Source: an uncultured Synechococcaceae cyanobacterium
GTDB lineage: Bacteria > Cyanobacteriota > Cyanobacteriia > PCC-6307 > Cyanobiaceae
Direction: 5' to 3'
Length of the DNA: 11,656 bases
Assembly: GCA_902538695.1 (NCBI GenBank)
Contig: CACBGC010000025.1
Location: 1 to 11,656, forward strand
Positions 1 to 6,999 of this stretch are shown here, in pieces (position 1 is the stretch's first letter; each line of letters begins with the position of its first letter). The position numbers were made by a program, and so were the translations under genes. The notes beneath the pieces are model-generated. The model was not told the origin of the DNA, did no database searches, and worked only from the letters and a program-made list of their open reading frames with translations.

Positions 1-608
1 TCTAATATTGCGCTGGCAGATCTTTGCTGTCCTGTGAAAAAAAGAAGTAGATTTGACTCTAAATCTTCAAGAGTATCTGAGGAGATGGGCATTGGATTAA
101 TAGAAACCTCTCCAGATCTATCGATTTCAAAACAATTTAAACCCCCAAAAGCTGCAATATATTGATCTTGTTTACCAACTGGTTCTTTTAATCTCTCTAT
201 TTCAATTTTGCATGCCATTTCCGCAATTTCTTTCTGCGATGGGTATTTTTTGTAGAACCCCGAAAGTGATTTTAATAAGGCAATGGTAAAAGATCCTGAT
301 GAACCCAATCCTGTTCCAGATGGGACATCAGCAAATGAATTTATTTCGATTGGTTTATCTGGATTATCGGAATACTCCAATATTGTTTCTTTTATAAGTT
401 TATTTTGAATATCAAGAACGTTCTTAACCTCTTCAAATTTTGAATACTTTAATAAAATTTTATTAAAGAAGGGCTTTGAAACAGATACGTATGTATACTT
501 ATTAATTGCAGCTGATATAAAAAAACCTCCAAACTTTGAATAATAAGATGGTAAATCTGTACCTCCTCCTCCTAAAGAAATTCTTAATGGAGCTCTAGAT
601 ATAAACAT
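1..608 (-). CDS. hddA: GHMP-family sugar kinase, probable D-glycero-D-manno-heptose 7-phosphate kinase (3' end outside window)
   Basis: By family, HddA phosphorylates the anomeric position of D-glycero-D-manno-heptose 7-phosphate with ATP in the cytoplasm, the second step towards GDP-heptose. Translating the minus strand from the ATG at 608-606 gives 202 open codons that run off base 1; the family is usually about 330-340 residues, so the C-terminal third is missing. The start MFISRAPLRISLGGGGTD (residues 1-18) is the characteristic HddA opening. The GHMP phosphate-binding loop PSGTGLGSSGSF lies at 96-107, and EPVGKQDQYIAAFGG at 142-156 is the conserved segment after it. No good Shine-Dalgarno precedes the ATG. 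The gene follows the 737-1669 gene on the same strand after a 128-bp AT-only gap, so it may be the operon tail or have its own promoter. A related GHMP sugar kinase cannot be excluded, but the isomerase at 6169-6783 supports heptose. Confidence 0.85.
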   Translation of the reverse strand, partial: MFISRAPLRISLGGGGTDLPSYYSKFGGFFISAAINKYTYVSVSKPFFNKILLKYSKFEEVKNVLDIQNKLIKETILEYSDNPDKPIEINSFADVPSGTGLGSSGSFTIALLKSLSGFYKKYPSQKEIAEMACKIEIERLKEPVGKQDQYIAAFGGLNCFEIDRSGEVSINPMPISSDTLEDLESNLLLFFTGQQRSASAIL

Positions 609-736
609 TTAAAATATATAGTAAGACAAAACACATTTATTTAATAATATAGTTTAATTAGTCGTAAATATAAAAAAAAATTTTAATTTTTAGAAAATTT
701 AATAAACAATTTTAAGCAGTAATTTATCCATCAAAA

Positions 737-1669
737 TCAATAATATTTTCTCCAATAATTTAATATTTTTCCAGCTGTATTTTTTAACGTAATTTTATTC
801 TGCCAACCTAAAGATTTTAGTTTTGATGGGTCTCCAATACGAATTGATTCATCAACTTTTCTGTATTTTTTCTTATCTATCTGAGTGTTAATTTTACATT
901 TTGCAAGATCACAAAATTGATCTAATAAATCCTTAATTTTTATTCCATTCCCTGAACAAATATTATAAACCTCTCCAATTTTCCCTGACTCAGATAATAT
1001 CAATAAAGCATCTAAGCAATCTTCAATATCCACAAAATCTCTCACTGAGTTAAGATTACCGTGTGTCAAGATTTGAGATTTTTGGTTTTCAATTTCAACA
1101 ATTTTTCTGGCGAAGTCAGAACTTGCATCACCAATTTTGCGTGGACCAATAATAAAGAAGGGCCTTGTGTATATAACATTTAGATTATTTGTTCTACTAA
1201 ATAGTCTTGTTAAGTAATAATCAGTTAATTTGCTTATTCCATAAATACTATTTGGTTCTAGAGGATAAGTTTCATTAATAATTTCTTTTTGATTTAATTG
1301 CGCATATTCAGCACTCGATCCAGTAATGAGAACTAAAGAATTTGGACATATTTCTGAAATAGATGCCAATAAATTATATGTTCCCTCAATATTTACACGA
1401 AATGTTTTTTTTGCATCGGTCCATGATACTGTTGGCAAACTTTGTGCAGCGAAATGAAAAATCCTTTCAGGTTGAAAATCAGAAATACTATTTGATATAA
1501 AATCATAATCGGTTATGTCTCCATAATTGAAAACAAAATTACCATTAAGGGAACTTAAAAGATCATTTGGCTTTCGAGCTATTAAACAAACATCATCTCC
1601 AATTGAAGATAGCTTTTCTGCTAAATGACTTCCAATTAATCCATTAGCACCAGTTATCAAACTTCGCAT
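737..1669 (-). CDS. Extended SDR, GDP-mannose 4,6-dehydratase / GDP-4-keto-6-deoxymannose reductase-like
   Basis: A cytoplasmic NAD(P)-dependent nucleotide-sugar enzyme of 310 residues. Visible motifs are the Rossmann loop TGANGLIGSH (6-15), the catalytic region GSSAEY (117-122), the YGISK Tyr/Lys pair (Y143, K147), RPFFIIGPRK (169-178), which resembles the RPFNHIGPGQ segment of GMD/RMD enzymes, VRDFVDIEDC (209-218), and a C-terminal IRIGDPSKLKSLGW (276-289), as in RMD proteins. I read it as closer to the RMD/GMD branch than to UDP-glucose 4-epimerases. With HddA in the locus, the substrate could be a GDP-heptose rather than GDP-mannose; homologues of this type (such as Campylobacter dehydratases and reductases) act on GDP-heptose, but the substrate here is an inference. 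The ATG lies 18 bases after the stop of the upstream oxidoreductase gene, implying cotranscription. No Shine-Dalgarno is seen. Confidence 0.82.
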   Translation of the reverse strand: MRSLITGANGLIGSHLAEKLSSIGDDVCLIARKPNDLLSSLNGNFVFNYGDITDYDFISNSISDFQPERIFHFAAQSLPTVSWTDAKKTFRVNIEGTYNLLASISEICPNSLVLITGSSAEYAQLNQKEIINETYPLEPNSIYGISKLTDYYLTRLFSRTNNLNVIYTRPFFIIGPRKIGDASSDFARKIVEIENQKSQILTHGNLNSVRDFVDIEDCLDALLILSESGKIGEVYNICSGNGIKIKDLLDQFCDLAKCKINTQIDKKKYRKVDESIRIGDPSKLKSLGWQNKITLKNTAGKILNYWRKYY

Positions 1670-1687
1670 TACTTTTTTTAATTGATA

Positions 1688-2689
1688 TTAGAGTAATATT
1701 GATTTCTTTTTTGTCGCGGACTCATAAGACGCTAAAGCTATTTTCATTACTGCTAGTCCATCTTCGCCATTACCTATTGGTTGGCGATTATTAATAATTG
1801 CATCATGAAATTCTAACCACTCTTCTTCCCATGAAATATCACCTCTTCTAAATTCTGTAATTGAATTTGCAAAAGGGCCTGTGAAATCTCTTTTGCCAAG
1901 AATTAATTTTTCAACTCCATAACTAGAACCCAAGCCTTCTATTTTTATATAACCTTCTTCACCATAGACTTCAAATTCAAAATGATTTTTCCATTGAGTT
2001 AAAGTTGTATGCAGACTAGCAGTCGCCCCAGACTTTGCCTCAAATATTGCCATACCTCCTTCATCAAGTGGCTGCTCTTTAAAAAACAAACGAGAAGTTA
2101 TACAAGATACAGATTTTAAATCTCCTAGATACCATCTGAAAAGGTCAATAGCATGACTCCCTTGCTCAATAAATTGACCTCCCGCAGCTTGATTAGGATC
2201 TGCTCTCCACTCTTTTTGATAATCTGGCCTCCCACAAATTCCATATATACATCTTGAGAATAATGGTTTTCCAATTATTCCTTGATCAACCAGCCGTTTA
2301 CCCTCATTAATAGCTGGATGATGTCTGTGATTAAACCCACATTTAAGAATTACCCCTTTTTTGTTGGCGACATTCACCATCTCTTCAGACTCTGATATTT
2401 CTTTTGTAAGTGGTTTTTCGCATAGAACATGCTTACCGGTATTCATGGCCGCAATACTTATTTCAGCATGGACATGTGGCGGAGTACAAACAATTACGGC
2501 ATCTATGTCTTTTCTTAAAACGACATCCTTCCAATTTTCTGATGCCTCGCAATTAAATTTTTTGGCCATTGCTTTTGCATCAGAAAAGTCTTTACTTGCA
2601 ATAACCTTTAACTCTGAATTTTTAGAGTTTATTAAAACTGGAGCTCTACGCTTGCACATTAATCCTGCTCCAATAATTGCTGTATTCAT
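1688..2689 (-). CDS. Gfo/Idh/MocA-family NAD(P)-dependent sugar oxidoreductase
   Basis: A 333-residue protein of usual length for the family, with an N-terminal Rossmann domain and a C-terminal alpha/beta substrate domain. The N-terminal loop is IIGAGLM (5-11); CTPPHVHAEI is at 68-77, and the family hallmark CEKPLT (90-95) carries the conserved EKP lysine K92. GFNHRHHP (118-125) and GGQFIEQGSHAIDLFRW (170-186), with H179 and D182 at the usual active-site positions, complete the pattern. Members oxidise or reduce a hydroxyl or keto group on free or nucleotide-linked sugars (for example the WlbA/WbpB 3-dehydrogenases) and usually recycle NAD(H). In this operon it may act at C3 or C4 of the NDP-sugar made by the SDR neighbours; the exact position is not readable from sequence. 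It starts 13 bases after the stop of the dehydrogenase-like gene. Confidence 0.88.
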   Translation of the reverse strand: MNTAIIGAGLMCKRRAPVLINSKNSELKVIASKDFSDAKAMAKKFNCEASENWKDVVLRKDIDAVIVCTPPHVHAEISIAAMNTGKHVLCEKPLTKEISESEEMVNVANKKGVILKCGFNHRHHPAINEGKRLVDQGIIGKPLFSRCIYGICGRPDYQKEWRADPNQAAGGQFIEQGSHAIDLFRWYLGDLKSVSCITSRLFFKEQPLDEGGMAIFEAKSGATASLHTTLTQWKNHFEFEVYGEEGYIKIEGLGSSYGVEKLILGKRDFTGPFANSITEFRRGDISWEEEWLEFHDAIINNRQPIGNGEDGLAVMKIALASYESATKKKSILL

Positions 2690-2702
2690 TATTATGGGAA
2701 AT

Positions 2703-4028
2703 TTATGCTTTTGATTCTAATCCTCTTCCGATACAAAAATATTTATAACCAATGGAAGTTAATTCTTTATAATCAAACATATTATTGCAATCTATAATTA
2801 TCTTATTCGAAACTTTATTCTTGAAGATCTCCCAATCGATATTTTTATACTCATTCCATCCAGTCATTATCGCTATTGCTTCTGTCTCGAGTAAAGCTTC
2901 ATCTATATTTCTGAAGAAATCAAAACCAGAAAATTCGGCTAATTCCTTCTCATCAGCTTTAGGATCATGAGCTTTAATTTTAGCACCTTGCATGTGTAAT
3001 TCTTTTATAGTTTCTAAAGCAACTGACCTTCTTAAAGTACTTGTTTCAGGTTTATAAGTAATTCCTAAAATTGTGATAGTTTTATTTTTAACATTCTCGA
3101 AAATTGTATTGATTTTTCTCACAACAAATTGATTTTGATATACGTTTGTTTTCCATAGGCCATCTAATAAATTAGTATCAATTTGATGAATATCCCCTAT
3201 ATCTCTAAGAGTCTGAACATCTCTTGCTAAAGTCCCTCCTGAAAAACCCATTCCTGGTCTTAACATAGCTTTTGAACTTATCCTTGGTTCTATTCGAAGT
3301 GCTTTAGCCACCTGAAATCCATCTGCACCTATCTTGTCGCAAATCATTCCTAATTCATTAGCAAAAGTTATTGTTGTCGCTAAATAACTATTTAAAGCAT
3401 GCTTACAAAATTCGGCGGTTGTAAGATTAACTCTAAGCCATTCAACATTAAGAGGTTTTAATAATTTTTCAAGGCGATCAAGAGCATATTTATCATCTGA
3501 TCCCATTACAGGTAAAGCAGGATTGAAAAATAATTTTATAGCTTCACCTAATCGTAAATTTTCTGGTGAATAAACAATTGATATATCAATTAAAGGGTTT
3601 TTAATTTTGATCTTCCTTATTAATTCTTGACTAGTACCAACTGGAACCTGAGAAGTATTATAAATTATACAATTATTTTTTAATGCTTCAGCAAAACACT
3701 CAACTGCATTAAATATCTCTGAGAGGTCTGTCTTATCATTTTCATCGACTTTTGTATCGAACATTAGGAAAACAAAATCCTTTTCAGCAACTCCTTTTGA
3801 AAGATCTGAAGTAAATTTAAGTCGATTGCTTTTTATTCCTTTCTTAATTAAATCTTCTAAACCCGGTTCAAAAATATGAACTAAACCCTTGGATAGATCA
3901 TTTATTTTATTTTTATCAATATCTGCTGCGGTCACATGAAAACCCAGGTCTGCTAGACAAGCCGCAGCTACAAGACCTTGATGCCATAAGCCTAATACAG
4001 CGATTTTTTCTCGAGACATTTCAGTCAT
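2703..4028 (-). CDS. UDP-glucose/GDP-mannose dehydrogenase-family protein lacking the catalytic cysteine
   Basis: This 441-residue protein has the full UGDH/GMD three-part layout: N-terminal NAD domain, central helical domain and C-terminal NDP-sugar domain. Landmarks are the EPGL segment (54-57), NTSQVPVGTS (124-133), SPENLRLGEA (154-163), AEFCKHALNSYLA (205-217) with the conserved Lys/Asn pair K209 and N213, and ILGITYKPETSTLRRS (320-335). Two hallmarks are altered. The active-site loop normally reads GFGG-x-C-x-PKD; here GFSGGTLARD (261-270) has Thr266 (codon 3231-3233) at the cysteine position and Arg269 at the loop lysine. The dinucleotide loop reads GLWHQG (13-18), with Trp15 in place of the middle glycine. 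In canonical enzymes the cysteine forms the thioester intermediate of the four-electron oxidation to a uronic acid, so this protein may stop at an aldehyde, do other chemistry, or be inactive. Its ATG abuts the upstream stop (TAAATG), implying coupling; a second ATG at residue 4 is an alternative start. Confidence 0.85.
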   Translation of the reverse strand: MTEMSREKIAVLGLWHQGLVAAACLADLGFHVTAADIDKNKINDLSKGLVHIFEPGLEDLIKKGIKSNRLKFTSDLSKGVAEKDFVFLMFDTKVDENDKTDLSEIFNAVECFAEALKNNCIIYNTSQVPVGTSQELIRKIKIKNPLIDISIVYSPENLRLGEAIKLFFNPALPVMGSDDKYALDRLEKLLKPLNVEWLRVNLTTAEFCKHALNSYLATTITFANELGMICDKIGADGFQVAKALRIEPRISSKAMLRPGMGFSGGTLARDVQTLRDIGDIHQIDTNLLDGLWKTNVYQNQFVVRKINTIFENVKNKTITILGITYKPETSTLRRSVALETIKELHMQGAKIKAHDPKADEKELAEFSGFDFFRNIDEALLETEAIAIMTGWNEYKNIDWEIFKNKVSNKIIIDCNNMFDYKELTSIGYKYFCIGRGLESKA

Positions 4029-5033
4029 TTAGGTACCAAATTGCCCTATATTCCATTTGGCTTTCCCAAGCATTCTTTTAGTAGCTATTCTTACCGCATA
4101 ATCAGAATGAAATCTTGATGCCCAGCCTAGTTTTTTAATTTTGTCTACAGTGATATGAACTTTAGGTTGATCTCCAGGCCAAGCTCTACGGGTGCCTTCA
4201 ATTTTTATTTTTGCATTTTCGTAACCAAGTTCCTCTTTTACTATTTCGGCAATTTTAGTCACCTTTGTTACAGTGTCTGTCCCAAGATTAAAAACGTCAC
4301 ATGGATATTCTTCAGACAATTTTATGTTTCTAAAGGCCCATCCCATCCCATCTATGCATTCCTCTACAAGGAAATAATTCTTTTCTTGTGATCCATCCCC
4401 TCTAATAAGAAGCTCTTTTGGGTTACTTTGAAGTTTGTTAATAAAATCAAAGATTACACCATGAGTCATCCGTGCTCCAATTACATTTCCAAATCTAAAC
4501 ATCCATCCGCGAATGCCATATAGATGCGAATAGGCAGATATAAAAGATTCACTGCCTATCTTTCCTGCTGCATATGTTGAAACTGGAAGTAAAGGGCCTC
4601 CCTTTTCTGAAGTTGCTATATCAATGCATAAGTCTCCATATACTGCGCCTGTTGAAGAAAAAATTATATTTTTTAAATTTAACCGTCTCATTGATTCCAG
4701 AACATTAAAAGTACCAATAACACAGTCTTTTAAATCTCTGGATGGCTTCTCTACACCCCCAATTATGTCAGTATTAGCTGCTAAATGCCAAATCAAATCA
4801 TGGCCTTCCATATTTTCAATTAATGAATCAAGATCTGTAATATCAGCCTCAATAAAATTCATTCTTTGATTTGAAAAAAGTGAACTAATAAATTCTTTTT
4901 TGCCATTTGATAAATTATCAAAAACGGTTACTTCATAACCATCATTAATTAACCATTCTGCTATGTGGCTACCTATAAAACCAGCACCTCCAGTTATAAA
5001 AATTTTTTTTACAGTGTCTCCTAGTAAATTCAT
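4029..5033 (-). CDS. NAD-dependent epimerase/dehydratase (extended SDR), second of a tandem pair
   Basis: A 334-residue cytoplasmic nucleotide-sugar SDR of the UDP-glucose 4-epimerase/4,6-dehydratase superfamily. It shows the Rossmann loop TGGAGFIGSH (14-23), the acidic residue that binds the NAD ribose in VFDNLSNG (37-44), HLAANTDI (83-90), SSTGAVYGD (126-134) and the YAAGK catalytic pair (Y154, K158). RFGNVIGARMTHGVIFDF (180-197) closely matches the segment in the neighbouring 5047-6033 product, so the two are paralogues. The C-terminal tail KLGWASRF (301-308) is the usual nucleotide-sugar region. Whether it epimerises, dehydrates or decarboxylates cannot be read from sequence. The ATG at 5033 adds about 8 residues before the usual KKIFITGG start; residue 8 is encoded by GTA, so no shorter in-frame standard start fits. 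A weak AGG lies just upstream. The gap to the upstream gene is 13 bases. Confidence 0.85.
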   Translation of the reverse strand: MNLLGDTVKKIFITGGAGFIGSHIAEWLINDGYEVTVFDNLSNGKKEFISSLFSNQRMNFIEADITDLDSLIENMEGHDLIWHLAANTDIIGGVEKPSRDLKDCVIGTFNVLESMRRLNLKNIIFSSTGAVYGDLCIDIATSEKGGPLLPVSTYAAGKIGSESFISAYSHLYGIRGWMFRFGNVIGARMTHGVIFDFINKLQSNPKELLIRGDGSQEKNYFLVEECIDGMGWAFRNIKLSEEYPCDVFNLGTDTVTKVTKIAEIVKEELGYENAKIKIEGTRRAWPGDQPKVHITVDKIKKLGWASRFHSDYAVRIATKRMLGKAKWNIGQFGT

Positions 5034-5046
5034 TACCTATTTAAAG

Positions 5047-6033
5047 TTAAATTGCAGAAGATTTTATATTACCTTTTTTTACATCAATCAAGATGGATTC
5101 GATTGCATCCTCTACAGCTTTATATGAGTCTAATTTATTCTCCCATCCTAAATCTCTTATTTTAGAAGTGTTTAATTTATAGTTAGGAACATCCGCTTTC
5201 CAGCCCCTTTTACCTCCTGTGAAGTTATATTGAACATTTTTTAAATCCATCTTCTTCACAATAAGATCTGCTATTTCTTTAACCGTTAATGAGTCAGAAC
5301 TTCCAACATTAAATACATCATATCCAGAATTAAATTTCAATTCTAAAATTTTTAAAGCCTCAAGAATATCTGATATGTGTATGTAAGGTTTACTTTGATT
5401 TCCGTCACCAAAAATTTTGAGTTGTGTAGGATCATGAGATAATCTTCTTATAAAGTCATAAGCTACTCCATGAGTTTGCTGGGGGCCTACAACGTTTGCA
5501 AATCTTACTACAATCCCAGTTATCTCAAACATATAAGAATAAGCACTAATCAAAGATTCGCTAGAAAGTTTGCAACTTCCATAAGTAGAGATGGGAATCA
5601 TCTCATCATAATTTTCAGGTATTGGGAAGTTAGGAACCTCGCCATAAACCCCACTTCCAGAAGTAAATAATATTTTTTTGATTTTATTTATTCTCATAGC
5701 TTCTAATACGTTATGAGTAAGATAAGTTCCGTTCCAAAAATCTATAGTTGGATCAACTGCTGCTGCTGCGATATCAGCATTAGAAGCAAAATGGTAAACA
5801 ACATGATGACCCTTCATAGAATTGGTTAATCTTCCTAAATCTTTAACATCTCCATTAATTATTTCTAAACGCTTTTCTTTAATTTTCTCCCCTAAGGGGT
5901 ATAATCTTCCATTACAGAAATTATCATATATGGTAACGTTAAATTCAGTATGATCCAATAAATAATTTGTTAGATGTCCGCCTATAAAACCTGCTCCTCC
6001 AGTTATAAAATAATTAATATTTTTTGTATTCAA
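5047..6033 (-). CDS. NAD-dependent epimerase/dehydratase (extended SDR), first gene of the operon, TTG start
   Basis: A 328-residue extended SDR acting on a nucleotide sugar. Motifs are TGGAGFIGGH (11-20), IYDNFCNG (35-42), HFASNADIAAAA (81-92), TSGSGVYGE (124-132), the YGSCK catalytic pair (Y151, K155) and RFANVVGPQQTHGVAYDF (177-194). GNQSKPYIHISD (211-222) and the tail RDLGWENKL (293-301) are typical of NDP-sugar epimerases. The start is unusual: the in-frame codon at the right distance before NYFITGG is TTG (6033-6031), the reading frame is closed by a stop 18 bases upstream, and I see no Shine-Dalgarno. A non-standard ATT start a few codons downstream is the only alternative. It heads the minus-strand operon and lies divergent to the SIS isomerase gene. 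The specific substrate is unknown; the paralogue next to it suggests two consecutive or alternative modifications of one sugar. Confidence 0.84.
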   Translation of the reverse strand: MNTKNINYFITGGAGFIGGHLTNYLLDHTEFNVTIYDNFCNGRLYPLGEKIKEKRLEIINGDVKDLGRLTNSMKGHHVVYHFASNADIAAAAVDPTIDFWNGTYLTHNVLEAMRINKIKKILFTSGSGVYGEVPNFPIPENYDEMIPISTYGSCKLSSESLISAYSYMFEITGIVVRFANVVGPQQTHGVAYDFIRRLSHDPTQLKIFGDGNQSKPYIHISDILEALKILELKFNSGYDVFNVGSSDSLTVKEIADLIVKKMDLKNVQYNFTGGKRGWKADVPNYKLNTSKIRDLGWENKLDSYKAVEDAIESILIDVKKGNIKSSAI

Positions 6034-6168
6034 AGTAAAAACAAATTTGTATCATCATAACAGATGTTTCGAATGTGTATAAGTTCTATAAAAAATAATT
6101 TTTTGCAATACTTTTGAAAAAGTTTTATATGTTAATCTAAATTTACTGAATAATAGTTTTAAATACTC
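6034..6168. promoter_or_regulatory. Divergent intergenic promoter region between the sugar operon and the SIS isomerase gene
   Basis: These 135 bases separate two divergent starts, so promoters in both directions are expected. For the plus strand a candidate is TTGCAA (6103-6108), a 17-base spacer, then TATATG (6126-6131), which would give a leader of about 30 bases before the ATG at 6169. For the minus strand a candidate -10 is TATGAT (complement of 6054-6059), placing transcription start only about a dozen bases before the TTG at 6033; no convincing -35 accompanies it. In such AT-rich DNA hexamer matches arise by chance, so only the divergent arrangement itself is firm. Confidence 0.4.
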
Positions 6169-6783
6169 ATGAGAGATTTTATTAAAAATTATCTTGCCGA
6201 AGTTTCTGAAATTGCTAAAAAAATAAGTCAAGATGAAATTGAAAATGTTGCTAAAGAACTCATACAAACTCGAGATAATAATGGAAGGGTTTTTTTTATT
6301 GGGGTTGGTGGAAGTGCTGGGAATGCTTCCCATGCAGTTTGTGATCTTAGAAAACTCACTGGAATTGAATGTTATGCTCCGAGTGATAATGTATCTGAAC
6401 TTACTGCCAGAACAAATGATGAAGGTTGGGAAACTATTTTTAGTGGATGGCTTAAGGTAAGTAAATTATGTTCTAAAGATTTAATATTTGTACTTTCAGT
6501 GGGTGGAGGCAGTCGAGAAAAATTTATAAGTCCAGGAATTGTTAATGCAATTGAGCTTGCGAAAGAAAGAGATGCAAGAGTGGTTGGAATAGTTGGCAAA
6601 GCTGAAGGTTTCACAAGAAAAGTAGCAGATGCTTCAATATTAGTTCCAATAGTAAACCCAGAATACATAACACCTCATTCAGAATCCTTCCAAACAGTAT
6701 TGTGGCATCTTTTTGCAAGTCTTCCAAAGCTTAAAATTAATGCTACAAAATGGGAATCAGTTTCTTCTGAGGTCACTTTATAA
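6169..6783 (+). CDS. gmhA: SIS-domain sugar-phosphate isomerase, GmhA-like (phosphoheptose isomerase)
   Basis: GmhA converts sedoheptulose 7-phosphate to D-glycero-D-manno-heptose 7-phosphate, the first step of the heptose pathway whose second step is HddA at 1-608. The 204-residue protein is a single SIS domain of usual length: FFIGVGGSAGNASH (42-55) matches the GNGGSA phosphate-binding segment, NVSELTARTNDEGWE (74-88) the LTAxxND region, VLSVGGGSREKFISPGIVNAIELAKE (108-133) the second phosphate loop, and PHSESFQTVLWH (169-180) the C-terminal active-site helix. Against the E. coli-type Zn site as I recall it (His61, Glu65, Gln172, His180), His55 and His180 are kept, but the Glu position reads Asp59 and the Gln position Glu172. 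Activity is therefore likely, but the exact substrate is less certain. Its ATG is the first in frame; no strong Shine-Dalgarno is seen. It is the only gene of the block on the plus strand. Confidence 0.78.
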   Translation: MRDFIKNYLAEVSEIAKKISQDEIENVAKELIQTRDNNGRVFFIGVGGSAGNASHAVCDLRKLTGIECYAPSDNVSELTARTNDEGWETIFSGWLKVSKLCSKDLIFVLSVGGGSREKFISPGIVNAIELAKERDARVVGIVGKAEGFTRKVADASILVPIVNPEYITPHSESFQTVLWHLFASLPKLKINATKWESVSSEVTL

Positions 6784-6861
6784 TTTTTAGAAAGCCTTAT
6801 TTCTAAGTAATCTTAGACATCTTTTAGAAAGAAAAATTATTTAATCTTTTTAGATAATAGG

Positions 6862-6985
6862 CTTCAATAAATGAAAAGAATAAACTGTAGAATCATTAAA
6901 TTTAATTTCTTTTCTTAATATCCCAAAAAATATCTGCACTACCTAAATCTACAGTTTCCCATACATTCTCTCCTTATCCTTCCAA
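6862..6985 (-). pseudogene. Relic of a class I SAM-dependent methyltransferase
   Basis: Reading the minus strand from 6970 gives WETVDLGSADIFWDIKKR followed by a stop at 6904-6902; a one-base frame change then continues with KFNDSTVYSFHLLK (6903-6862). This lines up with VTVDNYSKADIFWDLRRR ... LKDSTVDCIYSSHLLE in the intact methyltransferase at the right edge (about 11391-11515), and the similarity is also visible at nucleotide level. The relic therefore covers only the end of motif I and the motif II region of the SAM-binding fold, with in-frame stops and at least one frameshift. The Gly-rich SAM loop and the C-terminal half are not recognisable. It is non-functional and orientated the same way as the intact copy. 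Upstream it merges with the unidentified relic at 7000-7310. Confidence 0.72.
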
Positions 6986-6999
6986 AATCTAATTCTTAT

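Noticed and set aside
610..736. Terminator or promoter between the 737-1669 gene and hddA
   Set aside because: The gap is nearly all A/T; several weak TATA-like boxes and A/T hairpins can be drawn, but none stands out from background.
2361..2714. 117-codon plus-strand open frame
   Set aside because: It lies wholly antisense to the oxidoreductase gene and the dehydrogenase stop, and its product matches no recognisable pattern; the minus-strand protein has full family motifs.
6055..6333. 92-codon minus-strand open frame across the divergent promoter region
   Set aside because: It overlaps the first 55 codons of the isomerase on the opposite strand and has low-complexity Phe/Asn/Ser-rich text typical of AT-rich non-coding DNA.
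6372..6668. 98-codon minus-strand open frame
   Set aside because: It is the mirror of the SIS isomerase coding sequence, which carries all the family motifs on the plus strand.
6802..6817. Hairpin after the isomerase gene as a terminator
   Set aside because: The six-base stem is AT-rich and no T-run follows it on the plus strand.
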